From contig NZ_JABFNN010000039.1 in the NCBI RefSeq assembly GCF_013090115.1, forward strand, positions 186,001-250,000: a stretch of 64,000 nucleotides of DNA, written 5' to 3'. Shown in pieces: positions 8,515 to 16,660 of this stretch (positions are counted from its first letter, which is position 1; each line of letters opens with the position of its first letter). A program made the translations under genes and the position numbers. Under the pieces are notes generated by a model that had not been told where the DNA came from, did not search any database, and was given only the letters and a program-made list of their open reading frames with translations. The DNA comes from Flagellimonas amphidinii (GTDB lineage: Bacteria; Bacteroidota; Bacteroidia; Flavobacteriales; Flavobacteriaceae).

Positions 8515-8587
8515 TGCATTTCATCGATAAAATTGGCATTTTAACTTAAAAACACTTCTTTTCATCGACTACAATGCAGTTCATCGA
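8509..8587. repeat. Two 19-bp direct repeats upstream of the small peptide gene
   Basis: CTACAATGCATTTCATCGA (8509-8527) recurs as CTACAATGCAGTTCATCGA (8569-8587) with one mismatch and an exact 60-base period. The core TTCATCGA occurs a third time at 8561-8568, 19 bases before the last copy. The array lies between tsaE and the peptide promoter and overlaps its -33 region. Spacing and position look like activator binding sites of the direct-repeat type. The binding protein is unknown. Confidence 0.7.
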
Positions 8588-8623
8588 ACAGCAGCAAAAA
8601 GATAGATGGATTCGTGTTCAATC

Positions 8624-9034
8624 CTAATTAAACTCGATTGAACGGGTATTTTCGTCGATAAAGTGCATGGAAATCTTTACAGCATTTTCTGGCAAAAGTG
8701 TTGCTATTTTTTCTGGCCACTCTATAAAAATCCATTTATTAGAATAGAAATATTCTTCCACTCCCATATCCAAAGCTTCCATTTCTTCCTCAATACGGTA
8801 AAAATCAAAATGATACGCTAGAATCTCACCATTTTCTCCTAAATATTCGTTTACCAAGCCAAAAGTTGGACTGTTGACTTCATCAACTCCTCCCAATTCT
8901 TTTACTATGGATTTAACAAAAGTGGTCTTACCTACACCCATATCTCCATAGAAACAAAGTGTCTTATTTGGAACTGCATCAATTATTACTTTGGCAACTT
9001 TACCAATATCCTTTATTTGAAATATTGTTTTCAA
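8624..9034 (-). CDS. tsaE: tRNA t6A modification ATPase TsaE
   Basis: This 136-residue P-loop protein matches TsaE, which energises the TsaB-TsaC-TsaD system that makes N6-threonylcarbamoyladenosine in tRNAs reading ANN codons. The Walker A motif GDMGVGKT is at residues 30-37. The family block VNSPTFGLVNEY and the later HFDFYRIEE and FIEWPEKI motifs are all present. It starts 6 bases after the porX stop, so the two genes form an operon. The partners tsaB, tsaC and tsaD are not in the window. Confidence 0.95.
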   Translation of the reverse strand: MKTIFQIKDIGKVAKVIIDAVPNKTLCFYGDMGVGKTTFVKSIVKELGGVDEVNSPTFGLVNEYLGENGEILAYHFDFYRIEEEMEALDMGVEEYFYSNKWIFIEWPEKIATLLPENAVKISMHFIDENTRSIEFN

Positions 9035-9040
9035 GAGTGA

Positions 9041-10585
9041 TTATTTTGCTTCCAAAACTACAAAAGGAACGATTATTTCTTCCAAAGAAACCCCTCCGTG
9101 TTGATATGTATTTCGGTAATAGCTCACATAATGGTTATAATTATTGGGGTATGCAAAAAACAAATCATTCTTGGCGAAGATATAGCTACTACTCAGATTT
9201 ATATTTGGCAAATGGATATCTTGAGGGTTCTTTGTGGCCAAAACATCCTTGTTTTCATACGTTAAACTTCTACCTGTTTTGTACCGTAAATTAAGACTTG
9301 TCTCCCGGTCACCAATTACTTTTGAAGGCTGCTTCACATTTATAGTACCGTGGTCCGTGGTCAAAATCAATTTCAGACCAAGATTTTGGGCCCTTTGGAT
9401 AATCTCCAATAATGGTGAATTTTTAAACCAACTTAAAGTAAGTGATCGGTATGCTTTATCGTTAGAAGCTAATTCTTTAACAACCTCCATTTCGGTTTTG
9501 GAGTGCGAGAGCATATCTACAAAGTTATATACAACAACGGTAAGGTCATTGTCTTTTTGCGTTTTGAAATTTTGGGCCAATTGCTTGCCTTGGCGCAAAT
9601 TATTGATTTTATGGTACTCCCATTTCAAATCCAACCCCAAACGTTTCAACTGCTCTCCCAGAAACTCAGCTTCAAAAAGATTCTTGCCTCCTTCATCAGT
9701 ATCATTTTTCCACCAATTCGGATATCTTTTTTCCATATCCAAAGGCATAAGGCCAGAAAAGAGGGCATTTCTAGCATATTGGGTGGCGGTCGGAAGTATA
9801 CTGAAATAACAACCCTCTTGTTTCTTTTTGTAATGTATGCCCAAGGTTTCTTCAAAAGCAAGCCATTGGTCATAACGTAAGTTGTCAATTACTACCAAAA
9901 GAGTTTTCGAGTCCTCCAATTCAGGCTGTATTTTTTTTCTGAAAAGCGTATGCGACATTATGGGGCCTTCACCATCATGAAACCATGATTGATAATTTTT
10001 GTCCACAAACTTGCTGAACTGTAGATTGGCTTCTACCTTTTGGGATTCCAAAATTTCAAACATTCCACTGTCTTCGATCTCTTCAAGCTGTAATTCCCAA
10101 TATATGAGCTTTTTGTAGAGTTCTGCCCATTCTTCACACGAGTTGACCATGGAAAGATCCATGGCTATTTTCCGAAATTCCTGTTGATAGTTAGAGGTGG
10201 TCTTTTCTGAAATCAAACGAGAATTATCCAAGCTTTTCTTGAGGGATAATAAAATTTGGTTTGGATTTACTGGTTTGATAAGGTAATCGGCAATTTTAGA
10301 GCCAATCGCCTCATCCATGATGTACTCTTCCTCACTTTTGGTAATCATGACCACAGGGATGGAAGCGTTTAGTTTTTTGATTTCATTCAAAGTTTCCAAG
10401 CCAGAAATACCGGGCATGTTCTCATCCAAAAAAACAATATCAAAAAAAGATTTTTTGATTTCTTCCAGAGCATCTTGGCCGCTCTGACTGGTAACTACCT
10501 TGTAATCTTTATTTTCTAAAAAAAGGATATGGGGTTTTAATAGGTCTATTTCATCATCGACCCATAGAATTGTAATCTTGTTCAT
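9041..10585 (-). CDS. porX: PorX-type response regulator with PglZ phosphodiesterase domain
   Basis: The 514 residues combine a receiver domain (about 1-120) with a C-terminal PglZ/alkaline-phosphatase-like domain (about 225-500). The receiver keeps the acidic pair Asp10-Asp11, phosphoacceptor Asp54 and the conserved Lys104 (LIKPVN). The enzyme domain has VVIDNLRYDQW, the nucleophile region PTATQYAR (Thr266/Thr268) and the metal site LTTDHGT. PorX with the kinase PorY regulates type IX secretion genes, and its PglZ domain is reported to hydrolyse oligonucleotides. Neither porY nor structural T9SS genes are in the window. It is divergent from an HD-domain gene, with only 36 bases between the two proposed start codons. 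Confidence 0.93.
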   Translation of the reverse strand: MNKITILWVDDEIDLLKPHILFLENKDYKVVTSQSGQDALEEIKKSFFDIVFLDENMPGISGLETLNEIKKLNASIPVVMITKSEEEYIMDEAIGSKIADYLIKPVNPNQILLSLKKSLDNSRLISEKTTSNYQQEFRKIAMDLSMVNSCEEWAELYKKLIYWELQLEEIEDSGMFEILESQKVEANLQFSKFVDKNYQSWFHDGEGPIMSHTLFRKKIQPELEDSKTLLVVIDNLRYDQWLAFEETLGIHYKKKQEGCYFSILPTATQYARNALFSGLMPLDMEKRYPNWWKNDTDEGGKNLFEAEFLGEQLKRLGLDLKWEYHKINNLRQGKQLAQNFKTQKDNDLTVVVYNFVDMLSHSKTEMEVVKELASNDKAYRSLTLSWFKNSPLLEIIQRAQNLGLKLILTTDHGTINVKQPSKVIGDRETSLNLRYKTGRSLTYENKDVLATKNPQDIHLPNINLSSSYIFAKNDLFFAYPNNYNHYVSYYRNTYQHGGVSLEEIIVPFVVLEAK

Positions 10586-10593
10586 ATAGTGGT

Positions 10594-10601
10594 TATCTTT
10601 G
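10594..10601 (+). promoter_or_regulatory. -7 promoter box for the HD-domain gene
   Basis: TATCTTTG at 10594-10601 is a perfect TAnnTTTG box. It lies inside the N-terminal extension of the longest HD-protein frame, which shows that the GTG at 10589 cannot be the start. The TTG at 10622 then lies 20 bases downstream of the box. Confidence 0.6.
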
Positions 10602-10621
10602 CAGAATTAAATTCAACGCCC

Positions 10622-11848
10622 TTGGCAGAAACCAATAAGCTCAAAGTATTTAACGATCCAATTTACGGTTTTATTGGAACTCCGAATGAACTTATTTTTA
10701 ATCTGATAGGCCACCCTTATTTTCAACGTTTACGTAGAATTTCTCAAATGGGGATGTCTTATTTGGTCTATCCCGGAGCACATCATACACGCTTTCATCA
10801 TGCATTGGGCTGTATGCACTTGATGGCAAAAGCTATTCAAATCCTTAGACAAAAGAAAGTTGAAATAACACCTGACGAGGAAAATGGACTCTTATGTGCC
10901 ATTTTGCTGCACGATATTGGACATGGTCCATTTTCCCATGCTCTAGAGGGGTTTGTCGTTAATGGGTACAGTCATGAAAGGCTTTCCTTGGAATTTATGA
11001 AGGAGCTGAATGTGCAGTCCAATGGAGAATTAGAAACTGCAATTTCTATTTTTAAGGGAGAGTATCCAAAACCTTTTATGAATCAGCTAGTCTCCAGTCA
11101 GCTGGACATGGACAGATTGGACTATCTAAAAAGGGATAGTTTTTATGCCGGTGTTACCGAAGGAAACATAAATTCTGAACGCCTTATTTCTATGCTCAAT
11201 GTAATTGATGGTAATCTTGTTGTGGAAGAGAAGGGGATATATGCTGTTGAAAAATTTTTGATGGCCCGCAGATTTATGTATTGGCAAGCCTACCTTCATA
11301 AAACGGGTTTGGTAGCTGAGCAATTGTTGGTTCGCATTATGAAAAGGGCAAGGCAGCTACTCTCACAAGGTGCAAAACTAGAGGGAAGTGCTTCAATCTT
11401 ATTTTTCCTTGGAGAAAATGAATGGCAAACATTAGGTTCAGATTTTTTGGAAAAGTTTGCGCAGTTGGATGATGTGGACATTCTTGGAGCCATCAAATCA
11501 TGGCAATTCCATGAAGATTATGTATTGTCGCAAATAAGTCAGATGCTCTTGAACAGAAGATTGCTGCATGTAAAATTGAAAAAGAAACCTATCGACCCCA
11601 TTAAGTACAGGGAAAAATTACAGGAGGTCATGCAAAAGCGCAATCTATCAGTTGAAGAAGCTTCTTTTTTTGTTTTTGAGGGGGAAATTCACAACAAGGC
11701 CTACAATGGTAACCGTCAAGCCATCAGAATACTTAAAAAAAATGGCAAGGTCACCGACGTTCTTAAAGAGTCTGATCAGCTAAGCCTTAAAGCCCTTTCC
11801 AAAACTGTGACTAAATATTACGTTTGTTACCCCAAAGAAGCCGTTTGA
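10622..11848 (+). CDS. HD-domain phosphohydrolase (dGTPase/SAMHD1-like)
   Basis: The HD metal-binding motifs are clear: HHTRFHHALGCMHL, LLHDIGHGPFSHALE (the HD pair), then YSHERLS and DMDRLDYLKRDSFYAGV. This places it in the SAMHD1/dGTPase-like branch of HD hydrolases, about 408 residues. Members cleave dNTPs or other nucleotides, and the substrate here is not predictable. The start is set at TTG 10622 (AETNKLKVFNDPIYGF follows), because a promoter box lies at 10594-10601 and typical family members begin near NDPIYGF. It is followed 24 bases later by lpxD, which has its own -7 box. Confidence 0.88.
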   Translation: MAETNKLKVFNDPIYGFIGTPNELIFNLIGHPYFQRLRRISQMGMSYLVYPGAHHTRFHHALGCMHLMAKAIQILRQKKVEITPDEENGLLCAILLHDIGHGPFSHALEGFVVNGYSHERLSLEFMKELNVQSNGELETAISIFKGEYPKPFMNQLVSSQLDMDRLDYLKRDSFYAGVTEGNINSERLISMLNVIDGNLVVEEKGIYAVEKFLMARRFMYWQAYLHKTGLVAEQLLVRIMKRARQLLSQGAKLEGSASILFFLGENEWQTLGSDFLEKFAQLDDVDILGAIKSWQFHEDYVLSQISQMLLNRRLLHVKLKKKPIDPIKYREKLQEVMQKRNLSVEEASFFVFEGEIHNKAYNGNRQAIRILKKNGKVTDVLKESDQLSLKALSKTVTKYYVCYPKEAV

Positions 11849-11858
11849 CAAATTTTGT

Positions 11859-11866
11859 TACTTTTG
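11859..11866 (+). promoter_or_regulatory. -7 promoter box abutting the lpxD start
   Basis: TACTTTTG at 11859-11866 matches TAnnTTTG and ends only 6 bases before the lpxD ATG at 11873. If used, transcription would start at or very near the A of ATG, giving a leaderless or nearly leaderless mRNA. A TTTG at 11844-11847 is too close (11 bases) to be a standard -33 element. Confidence 0.45.
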
Positions 11867-11872
11867 CACCAA

Positions 11873-12910
11873 ATGAAATTTACAGCTACCCAAATTGCCG
11901 GAATCTTAGAGGGAGAAGTTGAGGGAAATCCTCAAATAGCTGTTCATAAACTATCCAAGATAGAAGAAGGCGAAAAAGGTTCACTTACCTTTTTGGCAAA
12001 TCCAAAATATACTTCCTATATCTATTCCACAAAAGCCTCGATTACCATTGTCAATAAGGATTTTGTGCCTGAACAGTCTCTTTCAACAACCTTAATTAAG
12101 GTAGAGGATGCCTATAAGTCCTTTTCCAAATTACTGGAATATTACAATCAAGTAAAAAGCAACAAAGTTGGAATAGAAAATCCATCTTTTGTTTCTGAAA
12201 GCGCTACATATGATGAAGGATTCTATTTAGGTGCTTTTTCCTATTTAGGTGAAAATGTGAAAATTGGCAAAAATGTGAAAATCTATCCTAATGTTTACAT
12301 CGGGGATAATGTAACCATCGGTGACAACGTATTGATTTTTGCAGGGGCTAAAATTTATTCAGAATCTATTATAGGAAATAGTTGTGTTATTCATAGCGGA
12401 GTCATCATTGGTGCTGATGGATTTGGATTCACACCCAACAGTAGCGGTGAATACAGCAAAGTACCCCAAACGGGCAATGTTATTTTAGAAGACAATGTGG
12501 ATGTAGGTGCTGGAACAACGATTGACAGGGCAACACTTGGCTCCACCGTACTTAGAAAAGGAGTGAAGCTGGATAATCAAATCCAGATTGCACACAATGT
12601 TGAAATTGGTGAACATACTGCAATAGCAGCTCAAACCGGAATTGCAGGGTCAACAAAAATTGGGAAAAATTGTCTCATTGGAGGGCAGGTAGGTATTGTT
12701 GGACATATTACAATTGGGGACAGAGTTAAAATACAAGCACAATCAGGAATTGGCAGAAATGTCAAGGATGATGAAGTGCTACAAGGATCACCAGCATTAA
12801 ATTACGGTGATTACAATAAATCTTACGTACACTTTAAAAATTTACCAAAACTGGTAAACAAAATCACCGACATAGAAAAAAGTATTGAGGGTGGGCAAAA
12901 CGAGCAATAA
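11873..12910 (+). CDS. lpxD: UDP-3-O-acylglucosamine N-acyltransferase LpxD
   Basis: LpxD adds the second (N-linked) hydroxyacyl chain in lipid A synthesis. The 345-residue protein has the N-terminal LpxD domain (MKFTATQIAGILEGEVEG) and a long left-handed beta helix of hexapeptide repeats (about 110-310, for example GDNVTIGDNVLI). It also has the His-containing NQIQIAHNVEIGE segment expected at the active site. The upstream TTG at 11855 is rejected because it lies before the promoter box. The gene overlaps lpxC-fabZ by 20 bases. A second LpxD-like gene follows at 15665, so which copy carries the main activity is open. Confidence 0.93.
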   Translation: MKFTATQIAGILEGEVEGNPQIAVHKLSKIEEGEKGSLTFLANPKYTSYIYSTKASITIVNKDFVPEQSLSTTLIKVEDAYKSFSKLLEYYNQVKSNKVGIENPSFVSESATYDEGFYLGAFSYLGENVKIGKNVKIYPNVYIGDNVTIGDNVLIFAGAKIYSESIIGNSCVIHSGVIIGADGFGFTPNSSGEYSKVPQTGNVILEDNVDVGAGTTIDRATLGSTVLRKGVKLDNQIQIAHNVEIGEHTAIAAQTGIAGSTKIGKNCLIGGQVGIVGHITIGDRVKIQAQSGIGRNVKDDEVLQGSPALNYGDYNKSYVHFKNLPKLVNKITDIEKSIEGGQNEQ

Positions 12911-14297
12911 GCAACGTACCATTAAGGAAAATGTAACGCTACAAGGAGTAGGGTTGCATACAGGAGAAAACGTAACCATGACTTTTGTACCTGCAAAGGA
13001 GAACCACGGGTTTGCGTTTAAGAGAATTGATTTAGAAGGAGAACCTATCATCGAGGCAGATGCTAACTATGTTGTGAACACGCAACGAGGCACCAATCTT
13101 GAAAAAAATGGCGTTAAGATTCAAACATCTGAGCATGTTCTTGCCGCTTTGGTCGGTCTGGATATTGACAATGTGCTGATTGAGTTGGATGCCCCAGAAC
13201 CACCAATTATGGACGGTTCCTCCAAATTTTTTGTGAAAGCTTTGGAAAAAGCTGGGATTGTGGAGCAAGAGCAGGACCGTGAAGAGTATGTGGTAAAAGA
13301 TGTCATATCCTATAGAGATGAAGCCACTGGGAGTGAAATCACGGTGATTCCCTCAGAAAATTATCAGATAACCACCATGGTGGATTTTGGCACTAAGGTA
13401 TTGGGAACACAAAATGCTACCTTAGAACAAATCTCAGATTTCAAATCTGAAATTGCCGAAGCACGCACCTTCAGTTTTTTGCATGAGCTTGAAATGCTCT
13501 TGGAACATGGCTTAATAAAAGGTGGTGACCTTAACAATGCCATTGTTTATGTGGACAAGGAAATATCCCAATCCACAATGAAAAAATTGGAGAAGGCTTT
13601 CAACAAAAAAAAGTTATCTGTAAAACCTAATGGTATCTTAGATAATCTTACGCTTCATCACCCTAACGAAGCTGCCAGACATAAGCTTTTAGATGTAATA
13701 GGTGACTTGGCTTTAACGGGAACCAGAATACGCGGTAAGGTAATTGCCAACAAACCTGGACATTTTGTAAACACTCAGTTTGCCAAAAAGTTAAAGAAAA
13801 TTATCAAACAAGAACGAAGAAATTATGTTCCCGAAGTGGATTTACATGCCACTCCAGTAAAGGATATCAACCAAATAATGCAAATGCTTCCGCATAGACC
13901 TCCATTTTTGTTGGTAGATCGTATTTTGGAACTATCTGATGAACATGTAATAGGGATTAAGAATGTGACCATGAACGAACCTTTCTTCGTAGGACACTTT
14001 CCAGGAGCACCTGTTATGCCAGGAGTTTTGCAATTGGAAGCAATGGCACAAACAGGAGGAATATTGGTTTTGAGCACTGTTCCCGATCCTGAAAATTATT
14101 TGACCTATCTTTTGAAAATTGATAATGTTCGTTACAAACAACAAGTTGTTCCCGGAGATACATTGATTTTTAAATTGGATTTAATGACACCCATTAGACG
14201 TGGAATTTGTCAAATGCAGGCAAGAGCATATGCCAATGGCAGACTTGTCTCTGAGGCCGAAATAATGGCACAAATTATAAAAGTAAAAGGAGACTAA
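12891..14297 (+). CDS. lpxC: Bifunctional LpxC deacetylase / FabZ dehydratase fusion
   Basis: This is the LpxC-FabZ fusion usual in Bacteroidota. The N-terminal part (about 1-305) is the zinc deacetylase that commits UDP-3-O-acyl-GlcNAc to lipid A, with zinc ligands in SEHVLAAL and in HPNEAARHKLLDVIGD. The C-terminal part (about 325-465) is 3-hydroxyacyl-ACP dehydratase, with catalytic His in GHFPGAPVMPG and Glu in LQLEAMAQ. The fusion couples lipid A commitment to fatty-acid elongation in one polypeptide. The start is GTG 12891 inside lpxD (TTG 12885 is also possible). lpxA begins 1 base after the stop. Confidence 0.95.
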   Translation: MGKTSNKQRTIKENVTLQGVGLHTGENVTMTFVPAKENHGFAFKRIDLEGEPIIEADANYVVNTQRGTNLEKNGVKIQTSEHVLAALVGLDIDNVLIELDAPEPPIMDGSSKFFVKALEKAGIVEQEQDREEYVVKDVISYRDEATGSEITVIPSENYQITTMVDFGTKVLGTQNATLEQISDFKSEIAEARTFSFLHELEMLLEHGLIKGGDLNNAIVYVDKEISQSTMKKLEKAFNKKKLSVKPNGILDNLTLHHPNEAARHKLLDVIGDLALTGTRIRGKVIANKPGHFVNTQFAKKLKKIIKQERRNYVPEVDLHATPVKDINQIMQMLPHRPPFLLVDRILELSDEHVIGIKNVTMNEPFFVGHFPGAPVMPGVLQLEAMAQTGGILVLSTVPDPENYLTYLLKIDNVRYKQQVVPGDTLIFKLDLMTPIRRGICQMQARAYANGRLVSEAEIMAQIIKVKGD

Positions 14298-14298
14298 T

Positions 14299-15084
14299 AT
14301 GAATCAACCCCTTGCATATGTGCACCCTGGTGCCAAGATTGCCAAAAATGTGGTCATAGAACCATTTACTACAATCCACAATAACGTAACTATTGGAGAG
14401 GGTACTTGGATTGGTTCCAATGTGACTATAATGGAGGGTGCGCGGATTGGAAAAAATTGTAACATTTTTCCAGGAGCAGTAATTTCTGCAATGCCACAGG
14501 ATCTCAAATATCAAGGAGAAGAAACAACGGTTCATATTGGCAACAATACCACAATAAGAGAGTGTGCCACTATAAATAAAGGAACTGCTGACCGAATGAA
14601 AACGGTCATTGGGAATAATTGTTTGATCATGGCTTACTGTCATGTGGCCCATGATTGTTTTGTGGGTGACGGATGCATCTTTAGCAATAATTCTACATTG
14701 GCTGGACATGTTACCATAGGTGAAAATGTTGTTTTAGCCGGGATGGTGGCCGTACACCAATTCGTTTCTATAGGCAACCATGCTTTTGTAACTGGGGGGT
14801 CTTTGGTTAGAAAAGATGTTCCTCCTTATGTGAAAGCCGCAAGGGAACCTCTTTCCTATGTTGGAATCAACTCCATCGGATTACGTAGAAGAGGATTTGT
14901 GGCTGAGAAAATCCGCGAAATTCAAAATATATACAGAATATTATATCAAAAAAACTATAATAACTCCCAAGCCGCTTCTATCATTGAGGCAGAAATGGAA
15001 GCTACACCTGAACGAGATGAAATCCTTCAGTTCATCAGGGACTCCCAGCGTGGAATTATGAAAGGTTATTTTAGTTCAAACTAA
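14299..15084 (+). CDS. lpxA: UDP-N-acetylglucosamine O-acyltransferase LpxA
   Basis: LpxA catalyses the first step of lipid A synthesis, transferring a 3-hydroxyacyl chain from ACP to UDP-GlcNAc. The 261-residue length is typical. A hexapeptide beta helix covers about residues 10-190 (VVIEPFTTIHNNVTIGEGTW onward). The block MAYCHVAHDC carries the catalytic His, and RKDVPPYVKAAREP and GLRRRGF are characteristic of LpxA. It follows lpxC-fabZ with a 1-base gap, so translational coupling is likely, and it precedes efp by 7 bases. Confidence 0.96.
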   Translation: MNQPLAYVHPGAKIAKNVVIEPFTTIHNNVTIGEGTWIGSNVTIMEGARIGKNCNIFPGAVISAMPQDLKYQGEETTVHIGNNTTIRECATINKGTADRMKTVIGNNCLIMAYCHVAHDCFVGDGCIFSNNSTLAGHVTIGENVVLAGMVAVHQFVSIGNHAFVTGGSLVRKDVPPYVKAAREPLSYVGINSIGLRRRGFVAEKIREIQNIYRILYQKNYNNSQAASIIEAEMEATPERDEILQFIRDSQRGIMKGYFSSN

Positions 15085-15091
15085 ACAACTT

Positions 15092-15658
15092 ATGGCAAAT
15101 ACTTCAGACATACGAAAAGGATTGTGCATCAAATACAATAATGATATTTATAAAATCATAGAGTTTTTGCATGTAAAACCAGGTAAAGGACCTGCTTTTG
15201 TTCGAACAAAACTAAAGAGTGTCACTTCAGGAAAAGTAATTGACAATACTTTTTCGTCAGGGCATAAAATTGAAGATGTAAGGGTTGAAACCCGTTCATA
15301 CCAATATTTGTATCCCGAAGGAGACACTTACCACTTCATGAATACAGATGATTACAATCAAATTTCTTTGCAAAAAGATTCTTTAGATGCTCCGGATTTA
15401 TTAAAAGAAGGAGAAGTTGTGACCATTATATTCAATACAGAAGATAGTATGCCACTTTCTGTTGAAATGCCCGCCAGTGTAATTTTGGAAGTAACTCATA
15501 CAGAACCGGGTGTTAAGGGAAATACCGCTACAAACGCTACCAAACCCGCCACTGTTGAGACTGGCGCACGAATCAATGTGCCGCTTTTTATCAATGAAGG
15601 AGACAAAATTAAGGTGGATACGGAAAAAGGAGCTTATATAGAACGTGCCAAAGAATAA
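15092..15658 (+). CDS. efp: Translation elongation factor P
   Basis: EF-P relieves ribosome stalling at consecutive prolines. The 188-residue protein has the three expected domains: KOW-like N-terminal domain with the tip loop VKPGKGPAF (Lys32 is the position modified in many bacteria), then two OB domains, ending with ARINVPLFINEGDKIKVDTEKGAYIER. It lies inside the lipid A cluster, 7 bases after lpxA and 6 before the second lpxD-like gene. It is therefore probably co-transcribed with envelope genes. No EF-P modifying enzyme is visible nearby. Confidence 0.97.
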   Translation: MANTSDIRKGLCIKYNNDIYKIIEFLHVKPGKGPAFVRTKLKSVTSGKVIDNTFSSGHKIEDVRVETRSYQYLYPEGDTYHFMNTDDYNQISLQKDSLDAPDLLKEGEVVTIIFNTEDSMPLSVEMPASVILEVTHTEPGVKGNTATNATKPATVETGARINVPLFINEGDKIKVDTEKGAYIERAKE

Positions 15659-15664
15659 TAGGGA

Positions 15665-16600
15665 ATGAAATTTCCTAGAGCTTACACTTTAAAAGAAATC
15701 TCCGAAATCATCAATACCGAATTTGTTGGTAAGGAAGATTTTCCTGTGCTTGGCATGAATGAAATCCATGTGGTACAGCAGGGAGATATTGTTTTTGTGG
15801 ACCACCCCAAGTATTATGACAAGGCATTGCAATCCAATGCAACAGTTGTGTTGATTAACAAAAAAGTCGATTGTCCAGAGGGAAAAGCATTATTGATTTC
15901 TGATGATCCCTTTAGGGATTTCAACACATTGACCCAATTTTTTAAACCGTTTGAAAGTGCCAACAGTTCAATTTCTGAAACTGCTGAAATAGGGGAAGGT
16001 ACCATTATTCAACCCAATGTTTTTGTTGGAAACCATGTAAAAATTGGAAAGAATTGTATCATTCACCCCAATGTTTCCATCTATGATGGATGTATTATTG
16101 GGAATAATGTGACCATTCATAGTGGTACGGTACTCGGTGCCGACGCTTTCTACTATAAAAATAGACCCGAAGGTTTTGACAAACTCCGCTCTGGAGGTAG
16201 AGTGGTCATTGAAGACCATGTGGATATTGGAGCTTCTTGTACCATTGATAAAGGGGTAACTGGTGACACCACAATAAAAGAAGGTTCTAAATTGGATAAT
16301 CAAATTCAAGTGGGACATGATACAGTGATTGGTAAAAAATGTTTGATTGCTTCCCATGTGGGGATAGCGGGTTGTGTGGTAATAGAAGATGAAGTGACCC
16401 TTTGGGGACAAGTTGGTGTAATCAGCGGAATAACCATCGGGAAAAAAGCTGTTATTTTAGCTCAATCAGGTATATCCAAATCATTGGAAGGCGGAAAAAC
16501 CTACTTTGGAAGTCCTGCGGAAGAAGCCAGGGAAAAACTAAAACAAATGGCACATGCAAAGCAGATTCCAGAAATTCTACAAAAATTGAAAAAGAAATAA
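15665..16600 (+). CDS. Second LpxD-like hexapeptide acyltransferase
   Basis: This 311-residue protein is a paralogue of LpxD. It has a shorter N-terminal domain (FPRAYTLKEISEIINTEFVG) and hexapeptide repeats at about 100-280. It keeps the active-site-like stretch LDNQIQVGHDTVIG, in which the tetrad AHN of the first copy is replaced by GHD. The His is kept. It probably transfers an acyl group to a UDP-sugar or related substrate, but may differ in acyl or acceptor preference from lpxD at 11873. It starts 6 bases after efp and ends 60 bases before sucD, which has a separate promoter. Confidence 0.85.
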   Translation: MKFPRAYTLKEISEIINTEFVGKEDFPVLGMNEIHVVQQGDIVFVDHPKYYDKALQSNATVVLINKKVDCPEGKALLISDDPFRDFNTLTQFFKPFESANSSISETAEIGEGTIIQPNVFVGNHVKIGKNCIIHPNVSIYDGCIIGNNVTIHSGTVLGADAFYYKNRPEGFDKLRSGGRVVIEDHVDIGASCTIDKGVTGDTTIKEGSKLDNQIQVGHDTVIGKKCLIASHVGIAGCVVIEDEVTLWGQVGVISGITIGKKAVILAQSGISKSLEGGKTYFGSPAEEAREKLKQMAHAKQIPEILQKLKKK

Positions 16601-16632
16601 GAAATCAATAGACAAAAACCCATCGCAAAGTA

Positions 16633-16640
16633 TATTTTTG
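16633..16640 (+). promoter_or_regulatory. -7 promoter box for sucD
   Basis: TATTTTTG at 16633-16640 matches TAnnTTTG and lies 20 bases before the sucD ATG at 16661. It separates sucD from the lipid A operon transcriptionally. Confidence 0.5.
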
Positions 16641-16660
16641 CACCTAATTAACTTTAACAT

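Noticed and set aside
10589..10621. N-terminal extension of the HD-domain protein from GTG 10589
   Set aside because: A perfect promoter -7 box (10594-10601) lies within it, and the family N-terminus begins near residue 12 of the extended frame.
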